Counted from the stretch's first letter, positions 1 through 8,241 are shown. The stretch is 64,000 nucleotides of DNA from Candidatus Hinthialibacter antarcticus (GCA_030765645.1 JAVCCE010000015.1:62001-126000); one strand, 5' to 3'. Notes: generated from the sequence alone by a model not told the origin. Made by a program: numbers and translations.

Positions 1-664
1 CCATCACCGCGCCCTGCGGCAGGGCCAGCCGGAAGTCGTCTTTGGTCAGAACAAAACCACCCAGGAAATTCTCGACATCGTCGGCGCCATTCGCGAAAAA
101 CAAATGCCGGTGCTCACCACCCGCGCCTCAGAAGACGCCCTGGCCCAATTACAACAGGCGTACCCGGATGGAACCCTCCATCAACGCGCGCGGGCGTTCA
201 CCGTCGGCGATGGTGAAATGGGCGAAACGGTCGGCAACGTGCTGGTGATCTGCGCGGGCACCTCTGACCTGCCGGTCGCCGAAGAAGCCGCGCTCACCGC
301 CCGCTTTACCGGCTCCAACGTAAAGCGACTTTCCGACGTAGGCGTCGCGGGCATCCACCGCCTGCTGGGGCGCATTGACATATTGCGCGAAGCCGATGTG
401 ATCGTCGTCGCGGCGGGCATGGAAGGCGCTCTCGCCAGCGTGGTAGGCGGGCTGGTCGACTGTCCGGTGATCGGCGTCCCCACCAGCGTGGGTTACGGCG
501 CTAGTTTTGGCGGCGTTTCAGCGCTGTTGACCATGCTGAATAGTTGCAGCGCGGGCGTCACCGTCGTGAACATTGATAATGGGTTCGGCGCGGGCTTCGC
601 CGCCAGCGTCATCAACAAAAAAATTCACCACGCAGCCAAACACGCGAAGGAACCAGTCGCATGA
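1..664 (+). CDS. larB: LarB, nickel-pincer cofactor synthesis (5' end missing)
   Basis: The reading frame is open from base 2, so the start lies upstream of the window. About 220 residues are visible. They match the LarB (PurE-related) carboxylase/hydrolase family, which acts on nicotinic acid adenine dinucleotide in the first step of making the nickel-pincer nucleotide of lactate racemase. Family signatures seen include HHRALRQG near the start, TAGTSDLP-like CAGTSDLPVAEEAA, DVGVAGIHRLL, AGMEGALASVVGGL, VPTSVGYGASFGG and the C-terminal NIDNGFGAGFAA. Typical LarB is about 250 residues, so only some 30 are missing. larC/larE are not visible and may lie upstream. The stop overlaps the next start as ATGA (661-664), suggesting translational coupling. 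The identification is secure; the in vivo role depends on unseen lar genes. Confidence 0.93.
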   Translation, partial: HHRALRQGQPEVVFGQNKTTQEILDIVGAIREKQMPVLTTRASEDALAQLQQAYPDGTLHQRARAFTVGDGEMGETVGNVLVICAGTSDLPVAEEAALTARFTGSNVKRLSDVGVAGIHRLLGRIDILREADVIVVAAGMEGALASVVGGLVDCPVIGVPTSVGYGASFGGVSALLTMLNSCSAGVTVVNIDNGFGAGFAASVINKKIHHAAKHAKEPVA

Positions 665-2022
665 GATATTTCATGTTACGAAACATCGCGCCATATTTTG
701 CTTGGATCGCCTTGCCCTGCCTCTTCTGCGCCGCCGTCGTAGCGGATGTGGTATTTTTAAAAGACGGCGCCCGGCTCCGCTGCGAAATTGTTTCGCCGGA
801 CGAAGCCAAAGACACGTCCAATGAATTTATCCAAATTCGCCTGAACCAATCGCTGGTCTGGCTCAAACGCGAAGCCGTCGAGCGAATTGAAGAAACTGAA
901 AACGAAGCCCCGTCTGAAATCGGCGACAAAGAATTAGTCCAGCGTTTAATCGACGTTGGATATATCTTGCCGGAAGGCGACGGCTCGACTCCGCCCGCAG
1001 CGAAAGAAGACGCAAACAATAGTTCAATGCGCTTGAGCGTAAAATCCATTCGCGGTTGGGCGTATGTTTCCGACAACCGGCGCGCCGATGCGCCGCGAGA
1101 CCGCGAACCGCTGCAAGAAAAACAAGAAATTCCACTAGGACGCATGATTGTGGTTTCGGGCAACTCGCGCGTCACTCTTAACATTGAAGAGATGGGCGAA
1201 ATTGGCCTCTTGCCTGGCGCCCGTATTCGTTTTGACCAATTAACTTGGGACCCGTCCGTACAAAATTACCGCATTCATCTCCGGCTGGAGAACGGCGGCG
1301 CGTGGTTTGACGTGGGCGAGGGCAAGTCGCAATGGCGCCGGGTCATCCTCAGCATCAACACGGTCCAAACGATTATGCAATCCGGCATCCTGCTCGTGGA
1401 AGCGACGCAAATGAACGGCGGGGCGGACCTTCATTACCTGCAAGGGACGGGAGAACTCCGCTTTTGGCGAGGCAGCGACCCTTACATGGTTGCGCCGAGA
1501 CAATCGCTGCGGGTTTCGCCGGATTCCAATAAGCTGAATCTGCAAGAATTCGCCGACATCAATGAAAAACTCACGCTGATTCAAAACTGGGCGGCATGGC
1601 AACCGGAGCCGTTGGGCTTGTCGTTTGATTTTCAGCCGCCGCCCTTAAACCGCTTTCATCTTTTCGGGCCGTTGCCTGCGTTGTATCCACACAAAATCCC
1701 CATTGATCTGTCCATCGCGTTTCCACCCATCGCGCTCAGCATGGGAGAGGTGTTTACCGAATACAAAAAAGCCCTCGACCGCTACAAGTTCGACACAGGC
1801 AAGTATCCCACTCAAGAACTGGGCTTGGATGCGCTGCAAAAACCACACGACGTCCCCGGATGGAAAGGCCCGTATCTCAAGCCTGACATCCCCTTGCGCG
1901 ACATGTGGGGAAAACCCTTCGTCTATGATTATTTTAAAGACGGCGATGAGATACACGTCAGCGTCCGCAGTTTCGGCCCGAACCAGCATGACGACAACGG
2001 CCTGCTCGACGACCTGCGTTAG
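661..2022 (+). CDS. Secreted FecR-like protein with C-terminal pseudopilin (GspG-like) domain
   Basis: 453 residues. An N-terminal hydrophobic stretch (about residues 5-30) looks like a signal peptide or anchor. Residues ~30-75 (VVFLKDGARLRCEIV) resemble the short beta module often fused to envelope proteins. Residues ~155-290 look like a FecR-type domain: a VSGNSRVTLN stretch, LLPGARIRF, then LENGGAWFDVG. Residues ~365-453 match the C-terminal globular part of type II secretion major pseudopilins: YKFDTGKYPTQELGLDAL, WKGPYL, DMWGKPFVYDY and a final GPNQHDDNGLLDDL. The pseudopilin N-terminal methylation helix is absent, so this is not itself a pilin. The start overlaps the larB stop (ATGA). 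Domain calls are by motif only; function is unknown, perhaps a cell-surface scaffold. Confidence 0.7.
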   Translation: MRYFMLRNIAPYFAWIALPCLFCAAVVADVVFLKDGARLRCEIVSPDEAKDTSNEFIQIRLNQSLVWLKREAVERIEETENEAPSEIGDKELVQRLIDVGYILPEGDGSTPPAAKEDANNSSMRLSVKSIRGWAYVSDNRRADAPRDREPLQEKQEIPLGRMIVVSGNSRVTLNIEEMGEIGLLPGARIRFDQLTWDPSVQNYRIHLRLENGGAWFDVGEGKSQWRRVILSINTVQTIMQSGILLVEATQMNGGADLHYLQGTGELRFWRGSDPYMVAPRQSLRVSPDSNKLNLQEFADINEKLTLIQNWAAWQPEPLGLSFDFQPPPLNRFHLFGPLPALYPHKIPIDLSIAFPPIALSMGEVFTEYKKALDRYKFDTGKYPTQELGLDALQKPHDVPGWKGPYLKPDIPLRDMWGKPFVYDYFKDGDEIHVSVRSFGPNQHDDNGLLDDLR

Positions 2023-2028
2023 CGGGAT

Positions 2029-2544
2029 TCACGCTTGAATTTGCTGGATCGCCTTCAGTAGTTTTTTCAGATCCTGCGAGCCGATCAAAATGTGCTTGCC
2101 ATTGTTATAATTGATGCGTACGCCCTGGTTGCCGAACACGTTGTACGCTTTTCCCTTCGAGACATAGCGAACACCCCAGCCGCCATATTGAAACAACGGG
2201 CTATATTCCTTTGCTTCAATCGACTCAACTTCTTCAAGCGAAATGGGGATATCTTTCCAATACAGCCCGCGATAGAACAACGACAACCCGTCCGGCTTGA
2301 CTGTGGTTGTCAGTTTCATTGATAAAAACCAGACGAGAATAATCCCTTCAACGCAAGCCAAAATGCCAAGTTTCGTCCAGAATTCCGCCCATTTCGCCGG
2401 GTCGGGGTCGAGGCCGAATAGAGAGCGAAATTCAATCAGAACCCCAACCGGCCCTGCGAGCAGCGCACAGGCGATAATCAACAAAAGCCAAATTTGGCGA
2501 AACGATTGTTCTTCATGAAAGAGCGCTTTCGATTGACTCATCAT
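2029..2544 (-). CDS. Two-TM membrane protein of the SPFH/Arc operon
   Basis: 171 residues. Two hydrophobic segments (about 18-40 and 58-78) are followed by a soluble ~95-residue C-terminal domain of alternating beta strands: LSLFYRGLYWKDIPISLEEV, GGWGVRYVSKGKAYNVFG, HILIGSQDLKKLL. This arrangement resembles small membrane proteins with PH-like domains, but I cannot assign a named family firmly. Its start overlaps the stop of the Arc-type gene (2541-2544, ATGA), and that gene follows the SPFH gene, so the three are probably one mRNA. It likely works at the membrane with the SPFH protein; this is inferred from the operon only. Confidence 0.65.
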   Translation of the reverse strand: MMSQSKALFHEEQSFRQIWLLLIIACALLAGPVGVLIEFRSLFGLDPDPAKWAEFWTKLGILACVEGIILVWFLSMKLTTTVKPDGLSLFYRGLYWKDIPISLEEVESIEAKEYSPLFQYGGWGVRYVSKGKAYNVFGNQGVRINYNNGKHILIGSQDLKKLLKAIQQIQA

Positions 2545-2723
2545 TCGTCCTCATGTGGAGAGGCGGGTTCCTCTTTGGCGTGTTTACGCCTCCGGTTCAC
2601 CGCCTCCCGCAGCAGAAATTCGATTTGACCATTCACGCTGCGCAGTTCCTTATCCGCCCAGGCGTTAATTTCATCCCAGAGTTTCGGGTCCATTCGCAGC
2701 AGAAAACTTTTTCGTTTAGCCAT
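2541..2723 (-). CDS. Arc-family ribbon-helix-helix DNA-binding protein
   Basis: 60 residues, the size of Arc/MetJ-type dimeric repressors. The N-terminal KRKSFLLRMDPKLWDEINAW stretch gives the DNA-contacting strand (SFLLRM) and first helix. LRSVNGQIEFLLREAV gives the turn and second helix (the N-G-Q-I-E-F-L-L pattern is typical of Arc). The acidic tail is disordered. The gene lies 5 bases after the SPFH stop and overlaps the next gene by ATGA. A 28-bp composite palindrome at 3633-3660, ahead of the SPFH gene, is its obvious candidate operator (autoregulation, inferred). The family assignment is good; the target is not proven. Confidence 0.85.
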   Translation of the reverse strand: MAKRKSFLLRMDPKLWDEINAWADKELRSVNGQIEFLLREAVNRRRKHAKEEPASPHEDE

Positions 2724-2728
2724 TCGTC

Positions 2729-3619
2729 TTAATTAAATAACGTCCCGGTGTTCACAATGGGCTGTGCATTTTCTTCGCCGCAGAGCACCACCAACAGGTT
2801 ACTGACCATTGCCGCTTTGCGATCTTCGTCTAGTTCAACGACGTTATTTTCGCTGAGTTGCTCCAGCGCCAGTTCCACCATGCCCACCGCGCCTTTAACG
2901 ATCAACTTACGCGCAGCAATCACGGCTTGCGCTTGCTGGCGCCGTAACATCGCGCCTGCAATCTCCGCCGCGTAGGCTAAGTGGCTGATGCGCGCTTCTT
3001 CAATCTCAACGCCCGCCTTTTCGAGGCGCTCTTGCAACTCGCCCATCAGCTGCTCATTAACTTCCTCAGTGCCCTGCCGTAATGAAACTTCTTCCTCTTC
3101 TTCCGAATCGTATGGATAACGTCCCGCCAGATGTCGAATCGCCGCTTCGCTCTGGGTTTCGACGTACTCTTCATAATCGTCAACCTCAAACAGCGCCTGG
3201 GCGGTGTCGCGCACCTTCCACACGACAACGGCGGCGATTTCGATGGGGTTGCCGTTATGATCGTTTACTTTGAGTTTTTCGCCGTTGAGGTTGCGCGAAC
3301 GCAGCGAAATTTTCTTGACTGTGGTGAATGGGTTACGCCAGCAAAAGCCAGACTGTTTCACGGTTCCCTGATAGTGACCAAACAGAACATAAGCCCCTGC
3401 TTGGTTTGGGTTTAGGATAAACAACCCACTCAGAAATACGATGTCGCACACCCCAATTATTGGCCCCAGAACAAAAAACCAGACTGGGTTCCCACCCCGT
3501 TGGTTGGCAACCATGATTCCAGAGACAACCAGCCAAATAATCAACGTAACGACGACCAACCCGATAATGAGAAAAACCCATCCTGACTTTGGTTGTAATA
3601 ATTTCTCTTCGGTTTTCAT
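2729..3619 (-). CDS. SPFH/Band 7 domain membrane protein
   Basis: 296 residues. Two N-terminal membrane helices (about 13-35 and 45-68) precede [19 protein letters not shown], the entry of an SPFH (stomatin/prohibitin/flotillin) domain. [39 protein letters not shown] and [12 protein letters not shown] are typical of this subfamily, and a long helical stretch with [20 protein letters not shown] follows. Such proteins oligomerise on membranes as scaffolds for proteases or microdomains. The start codon follows a GGAGG at about 8 bases. It heads the SPFH-Arc-membrane protein operon. Its exact partner is unknown. Confidence 0.9.
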   Translation of the reverse strand: MKTEEKLLQPKSGWVFLIIGLVVVTLIIWLVVSGIMVANQRGGNPVWFFVLGPIIGVCDIVFLSGLFILNPNQAGAYVLFGHYQGTVKQSGFCWRNPFTTVKKISLRSRNLNGEKLKVNDHNGNPIEIAAVVVWKVRDTAQALFEVDDYEEYVETQSEAAIRHLAGRYPYDSEEEEEVSLRQGTEEVNEQLMGELQERLEKAGVEIEEARISHLAYAAEIAGAMLRRQQAQAVIAARKLIVKGAVGMVELALEQLSENNVVELDEDRKAAMVSNLLVVLCGEENAQPIVNTGTLFN

Positions 3620-3632
3620 CTTGCCCTCCGAT

Positions 3633-3660
3633 GATATGAATGTGATATCACTTCTATATC
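3633..3660. promoter_or_regulatory. 28-bp composite palindrome, candidate operator of the SPFH/Arc operon
   Basis: Between the SPFH start and its upstream AT-rich region, GATAT - 4 nt - GTGATATCAC - 4 nt - ATATC reads identically on both strands apart from the 4-nt spacers. The central 10 bp form a perfect palindrome. On the minus strand a TTGACT (3679-3674) lies just upstream and TATAGA falls inside the palindrome at a short 15-bp spacing, so binding would cover the -10 region. The co-operonic Arc-type protein is the natural candidate ligand (inference). Confidence 0.6.
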
Positions 3661-3701
3661 ATAACTACGCAAAAGTCAAATAAAAAGTTCAATTATTTTT
3701 T

Positions 3702-3879
3702 TAGAGGGGGAAAAAAGTTAAAATTCCGAAACCATATCGAAACACAGCAACCTAGTTTCGGCTTGGGTGCAGTTCTGGGAGCGCCTGTGCAAAAGGGCCT
3801 GGAAGCCCGCACTGAAGCGAGCAGAGATGTACCCAAGCCTGATGCGATAAAAGTTGAGAGTGTTTGAGATGACTTCTAG
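3702..3879 (+). repeat. MITE-like structured repeat, copy 1
   Basis: The core runs from GGCTTGGGT (3760-3768) to ACCCAAGCC (3831-3839), an inverted pair. Inside lie GTGC-AAAA-GGGC-CTGGAA-GCCC-GCAC nested pairings. ATGACTTCT follows 29 nt after the core (3869-3877), and CTAG sits at the very end, directly against the pduO stop codon. A second copy in opposite orientation lies at 37459-37642. There the outer stem is GGCATGGGT/ACCCATGCC, a compensated change, and ATGACTTCT sits at the same 29-nt distance. The 5' end of copy 1 (TTAGAGGG around 3702) is a poor match to the TAGAAGCC end of copy 2, so that boundary is approximate. Confidence 0.75.
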
Positions 3880-4434
3880 TTAAATGGATGGAGTCCAGGT
3901 TACTTCAGGCGTCTCGTCAGCGGCGTTTTGATAGCGCGCCATCACAAAAAGTAGGTCAGAAAGCCGGTTTAGGTATTGCATCAATGTCTCGCTCACCGGT
4001 TCGCTATGCCGCAATGTAACCACCCGGCGCTCAGCGCGCCGACAAACAGAACGGGCAAGATGAAGATAAGAAGCCGCAACCGATCCGCCAGGCAAAACAA
4101 ACTGCCTCAGTGGCTCCAGATGAGTTTCAAAGCGGTCAATATACCCCTCCAACTCCACAACATGGGCGTCTTGAATCCGCGGCACGACCAGTTTGCTTTC
4201 TTCATTCGGAGGGCAGGCTAAATCCGCCCCTAAATCAAACAGCGCTGATTGAATTTTCGTAATCACAGGCCGCAACGCCTCAGCGGCCCCCTGCGCAATC
4301 GCCAGCCCCAATAGCGAATTTAACTCATCCACCTCGCCATACGCGTCTACGCGCAATGAGTCTTTTGCTACCCGGCGCCCCGTCACTAAACATGTCGCGC
4401 CGTCATCCCCTGTTTTTGTGTAAATCTTCACCAT
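3880..4434 (-). CDS. pduO: Cob(I)alamin adenosyltransferase, PduO type
   Basis: 184 residues, normal for the PduO-type ATP:corrinoid adenosyltransferase, which transfers adenosyl from ATP to cob(I)alamin to make coenzyme B12. Signatures seen: KIYTKTGDDGATCLVTGRRV (ATP-binding N-terminus), DAYGEVDELNSLLG, QSALFDLGADLACP, FVLPGGSVAASYLHLARSVC, RRAERRVVTL and YLNRLSDLLFVMARY. It is monocistronic on the minus strand. Its stop codon directly abuts the MITE-like repeat, so the repeat could affect its 3' end. No B12 synthesis genes or visible riboswitch are nearby. Only the choice of symbol among pduO/cobA2-type names is arbitrary. Confidence 0.93.
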   Translation of the reverse strand: MVKIYTKTGDDGATCLVTGRRVAKDSLRVDAYGEVDELNSLLGLAIAQGAAEALRPVITKIQSALFDLGADLACPPNEESKLVVPRIQDAHVVELEGYIDRFETHLEPLRQFVLPGGSVAASYLHLARSVCRRAERRVVTLRHSEPVSETLMQYLNRLSDLLFVMARYQNAADETPEVTWTPSI

Positions 4435-4600
4435 CGAAACAAAAACCTTTCATTCGTCGCGCCCAATGCGCCTGCATCAATGTACTTTGAAATGAAAATC
4501 TGAAATAGAGCAATCTTTCGCGCCTTCCAGCCGATAAGGCCGCGCTTTTGCGGCGTTCCCTCTATTAATGAATTCATCTCTCACATTTGGAGAACAAACA

Positions 4601-5290
4601 ATGAGACATCGAACCATTCTACTTTTTGCGCTAGCCTTCACCCTTACTGCAAACGCTCAAACCTATTCGTTTCGTTACCAGGACAATGGCTTCACTGATT
4701 ATGGCGATGTACAAATATACAAATGGGACGCCGACAATAGCATCGGCTCTACCGGGACCATTAATTACAACGAAAATTTTCTCTTGATTCGATTTGGCGG
4801 CGTCGACATACCGCCGGGTTTGTATCATTTCGACCTTCAATTCAACATCGCCTCCGTCGCCGATCCTGGAACCATTACAGCCTACAAACTCAACGATTCA
4901 AATTGGAGCGATCCGGGGAGTATTTTAAATCCACCCTCGACTTCGAGCGATTTCCCCACCTGGTCTCATGTCAATTATAATTCCCGCGCATGGTCCGTCC
5001 CCGGCGTTGTGGGAGGAGCGGAAATTGAGCAGTCAATCGGTTCGGCCTATGTAAGCGCAACTGGCGCCCGCTCAATCGGAAGCGCCACCGCTTCAATTGA
5101 AAGCGCAACTGATTTCGCCTTTGTATTGACAATGGACAAAAACGCAACTCTTTTCGTCAAAGAAACCGCAGCAAACAATACGCAACTGCCCATGCTGGTT
5201 TTTACGCTGATTGAAGCATACGGCGAGGCGTATAGACGCGGCGGTTTGGATTGGAATTGCATTTTTCGTCCGTACCAAAGCCTTCGCTAA
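4601..5290 (+). CDS. Secreted DNRLRE/CBM96-like protein
   Basis: Start chosen at 4601: GGAG lies 8 bases upstream and the next residues form a clean signal peptide (MRHRTILLFALAFTLTANAQ), unlike the in-frame ATG at 4568. The mature part (~210 residues) has the layout of DNRLRE/CBM96-type beta-sandwich domains, which are carbohydrate-binding or stalk modules. The pattern shows an early GDVQIYKWDAD, LLIRFGGVDIPPG (the 'all pieces carry force' strand pair), AYKLNDSNWSDPGS with a later TWSHVNY, and a terminal TLFVKETAANNTQLPMLVF strand. After that strand a 30-residue tail rich in R, W and Y looks unlike the family and may reflect a small frameshift or degraded 3' end. No enzyme domain is present. 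Confidence 0.65.
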   Translation: MRHRTILLFALAFTLTANAQTYSFRYQDNGFTDYGDVQIYKWDADNSIGSTGTINYNENFLLIRFGGVDIPPGLYHFDLQFNIASVADPGTITAYKLNDSNWSDPGSILNPPSTSSDFPTWSHVNYNSRAWSVPGVVGGAEIEQSIGSAYVSATGARSIGSATASIESATDFAFVLTMDKNATLFVKETAANNTQLPMLVFTLIEAYGEAYRRGGLDWNCIFRPYQSLR

Positions 5291-5400
5291 ATCGTTGTAT
5301 CAGCGAATGGCCCATGCCTTGAGCATGTTGCTTTCAATGACGATTCGAGTATCATCGTACTCGTTTGTTTGTTTGATTTTCACCGAAAGAGAAGGCTTTC

Positions 5401-6342
5401 ATGACGCGATTTATTGTTACTGGCGGCGCGGGGTTTATCGGCTCCCATATTGTCGAACGATTGTTGGACGAAGAGCACCAAGTCGTTGTGATCGACGACC
5501 TCAGCACAGGCCGCATCGAGAACGCCGATCCATTCAAAGACCGAATCGATTTTCAACAGATTGATTTACGAAATTTGGATGACGTGCGCCGCGCCGTTGA
5601 AGGCGCCGATCATGTATTTCACCAAGCGGCGCTGCCTTCCGTCCCGCGCTCGATCGAAAACCCGCTCGAAAGCCATCACGTCAACGTCACGGGGACCGTC
5701 AACCTTCTCATCGCTGCAAAAGACGCCGACGTTAAACGGTTTGTGTACGCCGCTTCATCCTCCGCCTACGGCGATGCGGAAGTTGACCAAAAGCATGAAG
5801 AGTTAAAACCCGCGCCGCTGTCGCCTTATGGCGCCGCAAAATTATCGAGCGAATTATATTGCCAGGCGTTTTATCATTCCTACGGGCTGGAAACCGTCTG
5901 CTTGCGCTATTTCAACGTATTTGGCCCGAGGCAAAATCCCTTTTCGGCGTATACGGGCGTGTTAGCGATTTTTATTCCGCTGATGTTAAAAGGCGAGCAA
6001 CCCACCATTTTTGGCGACGGCTCCGCCTCGCGCGATTTCACCTTTGTGAAAAACAACGTCGATGCAAACATGCTGGCATTGACCGCCAAAGACGCGCCCG
6101 GCGAAGTGATTAACATCGCCTGCGGCAAACAATACACCATCTTGGAAATAGTGGATGCGATCAACCAGATACTGGGAACCAACATCCAACCGAAGTTTGA
6201 AGGCGTCCGCGCCGGCGACATCAAGCATTCGCTGGCGTCAATCGAAAAAGCGAAGACGACGCTCGGTTACGAACCCGCCATCAGTTTTGAAGAAGGCCTG
6301 CGCACTACCATTGAGTGGTACCGCAAAGAGTTAGGGCTTTAG
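5401..6342 (+). CDS. NAD-dependent sugar-nucleotide epimerase (GalE/Gne type)
   Basis: 313 residues, an extended short-chain dehydrogenase of the UDP-glucose/UDP-GlcNAc 4-epimerase group. VTGGAGFIGSHIVERLL (residues 5-21) is the NAD-binding GxxGxxG loop, IDDLSTGR the end of strand 2, and SSSAYGDAE plus SPYGAAKLSSE the catalytic Ser and Tyr-x-x-x-Lys. YFNVFGPRQNPFSAYTGVL and DGSASRDFTFVKN follow the WbpP/Gne-like pattern. It probably interconverts UDP-sugars at C4 for surface glycans. It is preceded by AGAAGG about 8 bases from the start. Its 3' end overlaps the convergent polX gene by 4 bases, leaving no room for a separate terminator. Substrate is not decidable from motifs. Confidence 0.85.
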   Translation: MTRFIVTGGAGFIGSHIVERLLDEEHQVVVIDDLSTGRIENADPFKDRIDFQQIDLRNLDDVRRAVEGADHVFHQAALPSVPRSIENPLESHHVNVTGTVNLLIAAKDADVKRFVYAASSSAYGDAEVDQKHEELKPAPLSPYGAAKLSSELYCQAFYHSYGLETVCLRYFNVFGPRQNPFSAYTGVLAIFIPLMLKGEQPTIFGDGSASRDFTFVKNNVDANMLALTAKDAPGEVINIACGKQYTILEIVDAINQILGTNIQPKFEGVRAGDIKHSLASIEKAKTTLGYEPAISFEEGLRTTIEWYRKELGL

Positions 6343-8063
6343 CGCGTTTTCTTTTTCTTCCAACTCAGGTATTGCTTGCACGTCATCGAATTGATAACGT
6401 TGTCTGCTGACAACCCACCGCGCCGCGCCATTTTCACGCCCAATTCTAAATGATCAAAATGCTCGACCTTATGCGTATCGGTGTTAATTGAAAACAGAAC
6501 GCCGTGCGCCTTCGCCTGACGAATATGAACATCGTTCAAATCGAGCCGGGCCGGATAACAATTGATCTCCATCACGGTTTGCGTTTCCGCCGCTTTGGCG
6601 AACACCGCCTCCTCATCAAACTCGATGGGTGGACGCCGCCCGATCAAGCGTCCGGTTGGATGCGCGATAATATCGACGTACGGGTTCTCAATCGCCCGGA
6701 GAATACGCGCCGTCATTTTATCTTTGAGCTGCTCAAACGAAGCGTGCACAGACGCAATAACGACATCGAGTTCTTTGAGCAGATCGTCGTCAAAGTCCAA
6801 GCGTCCATCCGCGCGAATATCGACCTCGGTTCCCGCCAACACTTCGATCCCTTTTACCGTCTCGTTAAACTCACGTACTTGCTCAATCTGGCGTTTGAGC
6901 CGCTCCGGCGAGAGGCCGTTTGCGACGCCCAACGAGCCGGAATGGTCCGTCACCGCGATGAACGCATACCCGCGCGCTTTCGCCTGATTTGCCAACTCTT
7001 CGAGCGACAGGAATCCATCGCTGTCGGTGGTGTGATTATGCAACGCCGAGCGAATATGCTTCGCTTCGATCAATTCCGGCAGCGTTCCGTTTTGCGCCTG
7101 TTGAATTTCATCGCGTCCTTCACGCAACTCAGGCGGCACCCAGGCAAGCCCCAAACACTGATACACGCTCTCTTCCGTCTTGCCCGCGACGAGTGTTTCG
7201 CTCCCGGTCTCGTAGACGCCGTATTCGTTCACTTTCAACTTTTGTTTCACGGCGCGTTCGCGTAGTTTGACGTTGTGTTCTTTGGAGCCGGTGAAATATT
7301 GCAGCGCCGCCCCGAAGGCGTCTTTTTCGACGACGCGCAAATCCACTTGCAGGCCGCACTCAAGCAAGATGCTCGACTTGGTCGCGCCCTGCGCAAGCAC
7401 GTCGCGAATGTTCTCCGTCGCGAGAAACTCTTGCATGACCGCTTCGGCGTTTTTGGCGGAAACCAATATATCCACATCGCCGACCGTTTCGCGACCGCGC
7501 CGCAGGCTGCCCGCGATATCGGCCTGCCATACGCCTTTGACGGCTTTCACCCGTTCGAGAATCGACCGCGCGATGGGCGCCGCCACCCCGAGGGTAAAAC
7601 GCCCGCTGGATTGCTGGACATTGGCGATTCCTTTGAGAATTTTCTCTTCGCTCTTCTTGCCCATTTTGGGCAGCGATTGCAACTTGCCCGCTTCGGCGGC
7701 TTGTTTGAGATCATCAATCGAGGACACGCCCAATTCTTCATAGACCAGTTTGACCGTCTTCGGCCCCATGCCGTTGACCTTCAGCAAATCAAGAATTCCC
7801 TCTGGAAATTCACCCTTTAATTTTTCGTGTGCGCTGACTTTTCCGGTTTCAAAAAACTCAGCGGTTTTTTCCGTGATGGCTTTGCCGAAGCCGTCGATGG
7901 TTTTCAATTCATCGCGTTCATATAATTCGCGCAACGGCTGGCCCAGGTCTTCGATGATGCGCACTGCATTCTGGTACGCGCGTATTTTAAAGGGGTTCTC
8001 GCCCTTAATTTGCAACAGGCTCCCCATCTCGTCAAAAATCTGCGCAATCTCTTTATTTCCCAT
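6339..8063 (-). CDS. polX: DNA polymerase/3'-5' exonuclease PolX
   Basis: 574 residues, the normal length of bacterial PolX. Order seen: N-terminal Pol-beta 8-kDa-like helix-hairpin-helix region (NPFKIRAYQNAVRIIEDL, then FGKAITEKTAEFFETG, VNGMGPKTVKLVYEELG); the nucleotidyltransferase motif AGSLRRGRETVGDVDILVSA with its paired aspartates; and a C-terminal PHP domain starting SALHNHTTDSDGFLSLEELA, with VTDHSG, ASVHASFEQ, IIAHPTGR and SINTDTH metal-binding motifs. PolX fills gaps and trims 3' ends in base-excision repair. AGGA lies about 10 bases before the ATG. It is a single gene, divergent from the glycosyltransferase operon. Confidence 0.96.
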   Translation of the reverse strand: MGNKEIAQIFDEMGSLLQIKGENPFKIRAYQNAVRIIEDLGQPLRELYERDELKTIDGFGKAITEKTAEFFETGKVSAHEKLKGEFPEGILDLLKVNGMGPKTVKLVYEELGVSSIDDLKQAAEAGKLQSLPKMGKKSEEKILKGIANVQQSSGRFTLGVAAPIARSILERVKAVKGVWQADIAGSLRRGRETVGDVDILVSAKNAEAVMQEFLATENIRDVLAQGATKSSILLECGLQVDLRVVEKDAFGAALQYFTGSKEHNVKLRERAVKQKLKVNEYGVYETGSETLVAGKTEESVYQCLGLAWVPPELREGRDEIQQAQNGTLPELIEAKHIRSALHNHTTDSDGFLSLEELANQAKARGYAFIAVTDHSGSLGVANGLSPERLKRQIEQVREFNETVKGIEVLAGTEVDIRADGRLDFDDDLLKELDVVIASVHASFEQLKDKMTARILRAIENPYVDIIAHPTGRLIGRRPPIEFDEEAVFAKAAETQTVMEINCYPARLDLNDVHIRQAKAHGVLFSINTDTHKVEHFDHLELGVKMARRGGLSADNVINSMTCKQYLSWKKKKTR

Positions 8064-8169
8064 GCCTGGTCATCCTTTCAATCGGTAACCGATATTGTAT
8101 GCGAGGTTGAAATCAACAGAACGGACATATACGCCTTGGGCGTCGCGGGTGGAATGCTCATACTATGGG

Positions 8170-8175
8170 TATAAT
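8170..8175 (+). promoter_or_regulatory. Candidate -10 box (TATAAT) before the envelope operon
   Basis: A perfect TATAAT, preceded by ATGGG, lies 67 bases before the chosen start of the glycosyltransferase gene. No convincing -35 box sits 16-18 bases upstream. The call therefore rests on the hexamer and position only. Confidence 0.35.
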
Positions 8176-8199
8176 TCTAAAAACTCTTTGAGCTCTCGT

Positions 8200-8227
8200 G
8201 CGGCTCACCAGGAGGTTCGCCCTCCCC
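8200..8227 (-). repeat. Solo arm of the paired-arm hairpin repeat
   Basis: GCGGCTCACCAGGAGG followed by TTCGCCCTCCCC is the 'aacctcctggtgagcc' flavour of arm seen in the two-armed repeats at 21715, 26629, 56604 and 58995. The partner arm is absent here. It lies in the leader of the glycosyltransferase gene. An upstream in-frame ATG at 8095 would translate it, which is one reason to start that gene at 8242. Confidence 0.75.
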
Positions 8228-8241
8228 ATTATTTTTATATT

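Noticed and set aside
612-1184. 190-residue reverse-strand reading frame opposite the FecR-like gene
   Set aside because: Antisense shadow of a better-supported gene, with Arg/Ser-rich composition and no family features.
6504-7265. 253-residue forward frame opposite polX
   Set aside because: Arises from codon bias on the opposite strand of polX; no motif or ribosome binding site.
8095-8241. Possible N-terminal extension of the glycosyltransferase
   Set aside because: It would translate a repeat arm and add a sequence unlike the family; the start at 8242 fits the fold.
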